Assembly (NCBI GenBank): GCA_002702385.1
Contig: NZZF01000038.1
Coordinates: 12,128-26,446 of the forward strand
Origin: Flavobacteriaceae bacterium
GTDB lineage: Bacteria; Bacteroidota; Bacteroidia; Flavobacteriales; Flavobacteriaceae
Length of the DNA stretch: 14,319 nt
Direction: 5' to 3'
Both the position numbers and the translations under genes were made by a program. This document shows, piece after piece, positions 13,736-14,319 of the stretch; the stretch's first letter is position 1; each line of letters begins with the position of its first letter. The notes beneath the pieces are model-generated. The model ran no database searches and was not told where the DNA came from. It worked only from the letters and a program-made list of their open reading frames with translations.

Positions 13736-14319
13736 TTATTCGTCCCATTTTAAACTAGCCAAACCATTTAGATCATAAACAATTTTACCATCTTTTATTG
13801 TTAATTCACATTCCAGTTTTTTAGTTCCATTCATTTTTTTGTTTTTAGTATCAATAAAGCCAAAATCACCTTCTCTCAAATTTAAAATTGTAATATCAGC
13901 TACAGAACCAACACTTAAATTTCCAAGATTTTCTTTCTTTATAGATTTAGCTGCATCCCATGTTACCGAAGTTATAACTTCATTTAAATTAAGCCCCATG
14001 TTCAAAAATTTAGACATAACGTTTAATAAATCTTTCATACCTCCATTCATACTTCCTGTATGTAAATCAGTGCTTATAGTATTGGGTTTTAAACCTTGAT
14101 TTATTGCTGGAATTGCTTGTGAAAAAGCAAAACTTCCACCACCATGACCAACATCAAAAATTATCCCTTTATTTTGAGCTTCTTTAACAAAATCATGTAG
14201 TTTATTATTGCCGTCAACTATTGACATTCTGCCTCTAACGTTTGCATAAGTATGAGTAAATATATCTCCGGGTCTTAGTTTATGTAATAGTAAACTATCA
14301 AGTGGCATTAATGGATTGC
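13736..14319 (-). CDS. Amidohydrolase/deacetylase-family metallohydrolase (N-terminus off right edge)
   Basis: The frame is open to the window edge, so the internal ATG at 14308 is not the true start; about 193 C-terminal residues are seen. Counting from that ATG, the sequence has LRPGDIFTHTYANVRG (11-26, His18), IIFDVGHGGGSFAFSQAIPA (49-68, metal His55), TISTDLHTGSMN with D81 (the likely catalytic or metal Asp), and the C-terminal beta-sandwich with LSVGSVADITILN and ELTIKDGKIVYDLNG. This matches the amidohydrolase group related to dihydroorotase/D-aminoacylase (the EF_0837/AHA_3915-like family), which I recall is often encoded beside SelA-related PLP enzymes, as here. It likely hydrolyses an amide, N-acyl or cyclic amide bond. 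It is the most upstream gene visible in the minus-strand series. Whether it carries a signal peptide cannot be seen. Confidence 0.88.
   Translation of the reverse strand, partial: NPLMPLDSLLLHKLRPGDIFTHTYANVRGRMSIVDGNNKLHDFVKEAQNKGIIFDVGHGGGSFAFSQAIPAINQGLKPNTISTDLHTGSMNGGMKDLLNVMSKFLNMGLNLNEVITSVTWDAAKSIKKENLGNLSVGSVADITILNLREGDFGFIDTKNKKMNGTKKLECELTIKDGKIVYDLNGLASLKWDE

Noticed and set aside
1..14319. CRISPR arrays, transposase genes, integrase or att sites
   Set aside because: No regularly spaced repeats, no long terminal inverted repeats and no transposase motifs were found on either strand.

Overview
The window looks like a chromosomal stretch from an AT-rich marine-type Bacteroidota, most likely Flavobacteriia. 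This rests on very low GC, Sec signal peptides ending in FSQ or YSQ, many lipoproteins with short lipoboxes, an S9 peptidase N-terminus in the typical flavobacterial form, UbiE/MenG (menaquinone as quinone) and near absence of strong Shine-Dalgarno sites. No tRNA, rRNA, insertion sequence, integrase or CRISPR array is seen. Almost every product except UbiE and the transporter carries an export signal.

Layout. (1) 1-450, minus: N-terminal part of an S9 prolyl-oligopeptidase-family protein running off the left edge. (2) 548-4956, plus: envelope proteins comprising a lipoprotein with an ABM-like domain, a beta-lactamase-fold serine hydrolase, a lipoprotein fusing an NTF2/SnoaL-like domain to an SMP-30/gluconolactonase propeller (ATGA overlap with the hydrolase), a second NTF2-like lipoprotein and a lipocalin-like secreted protein, closed by a hairpin terminator at about 4984-5010. 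(3) 5007-5608, minus: an unrecognised exported protein whose signal peptide lies in another frame, so it is frameshifted or contains a base error. (4) 5647-8680, plus: ubiE/menG, an exported M24 metallopeptidase and, overlapping it through a TTG start, a Tat-type metallophosphoesterase. (5) 8686-14319, minus: one long tightly packed series. In transcription order it holds an amidohydrolase (cut by the right edge), a BASS-family Na+ symporter, an exported RraA-like aldolase, a Tat-type RidA, a Tat-type SelA-related PLP enzyme, a lipoprotein RidA, then very small genes: a 58-aa two-TM protein, a Kazal lipoprotein, a 21-aa peptide with nine cysteines, a 44-aa one-TM protein and possibly a 40-aa peptide.

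Most interesting reading: region 5 encodes what looks like a complete amino-compound catabolic route placed in the periplasm. Inferred order: the amidohydrolase frees an amino compound, the SelA/DgaE-like PLP enzyme eliminates ammonia or water to give an enamine/imine, RidA hydrolyses that to a 2-oxo acid, RraA cleaves the 2-oxo acid (in the manner of HMG/oxaloacetate aldolases), and the BASS symporter imports an organic acid product. Export of the PLP enzyme, both RidA proteins and RraA is read directly from their N-termini; the chemistry and substrate are inference. The tail of this series, with the cysteine-dense 21-residue peptide in a stop/start-coupled string of small ORFs, is the second notable item.
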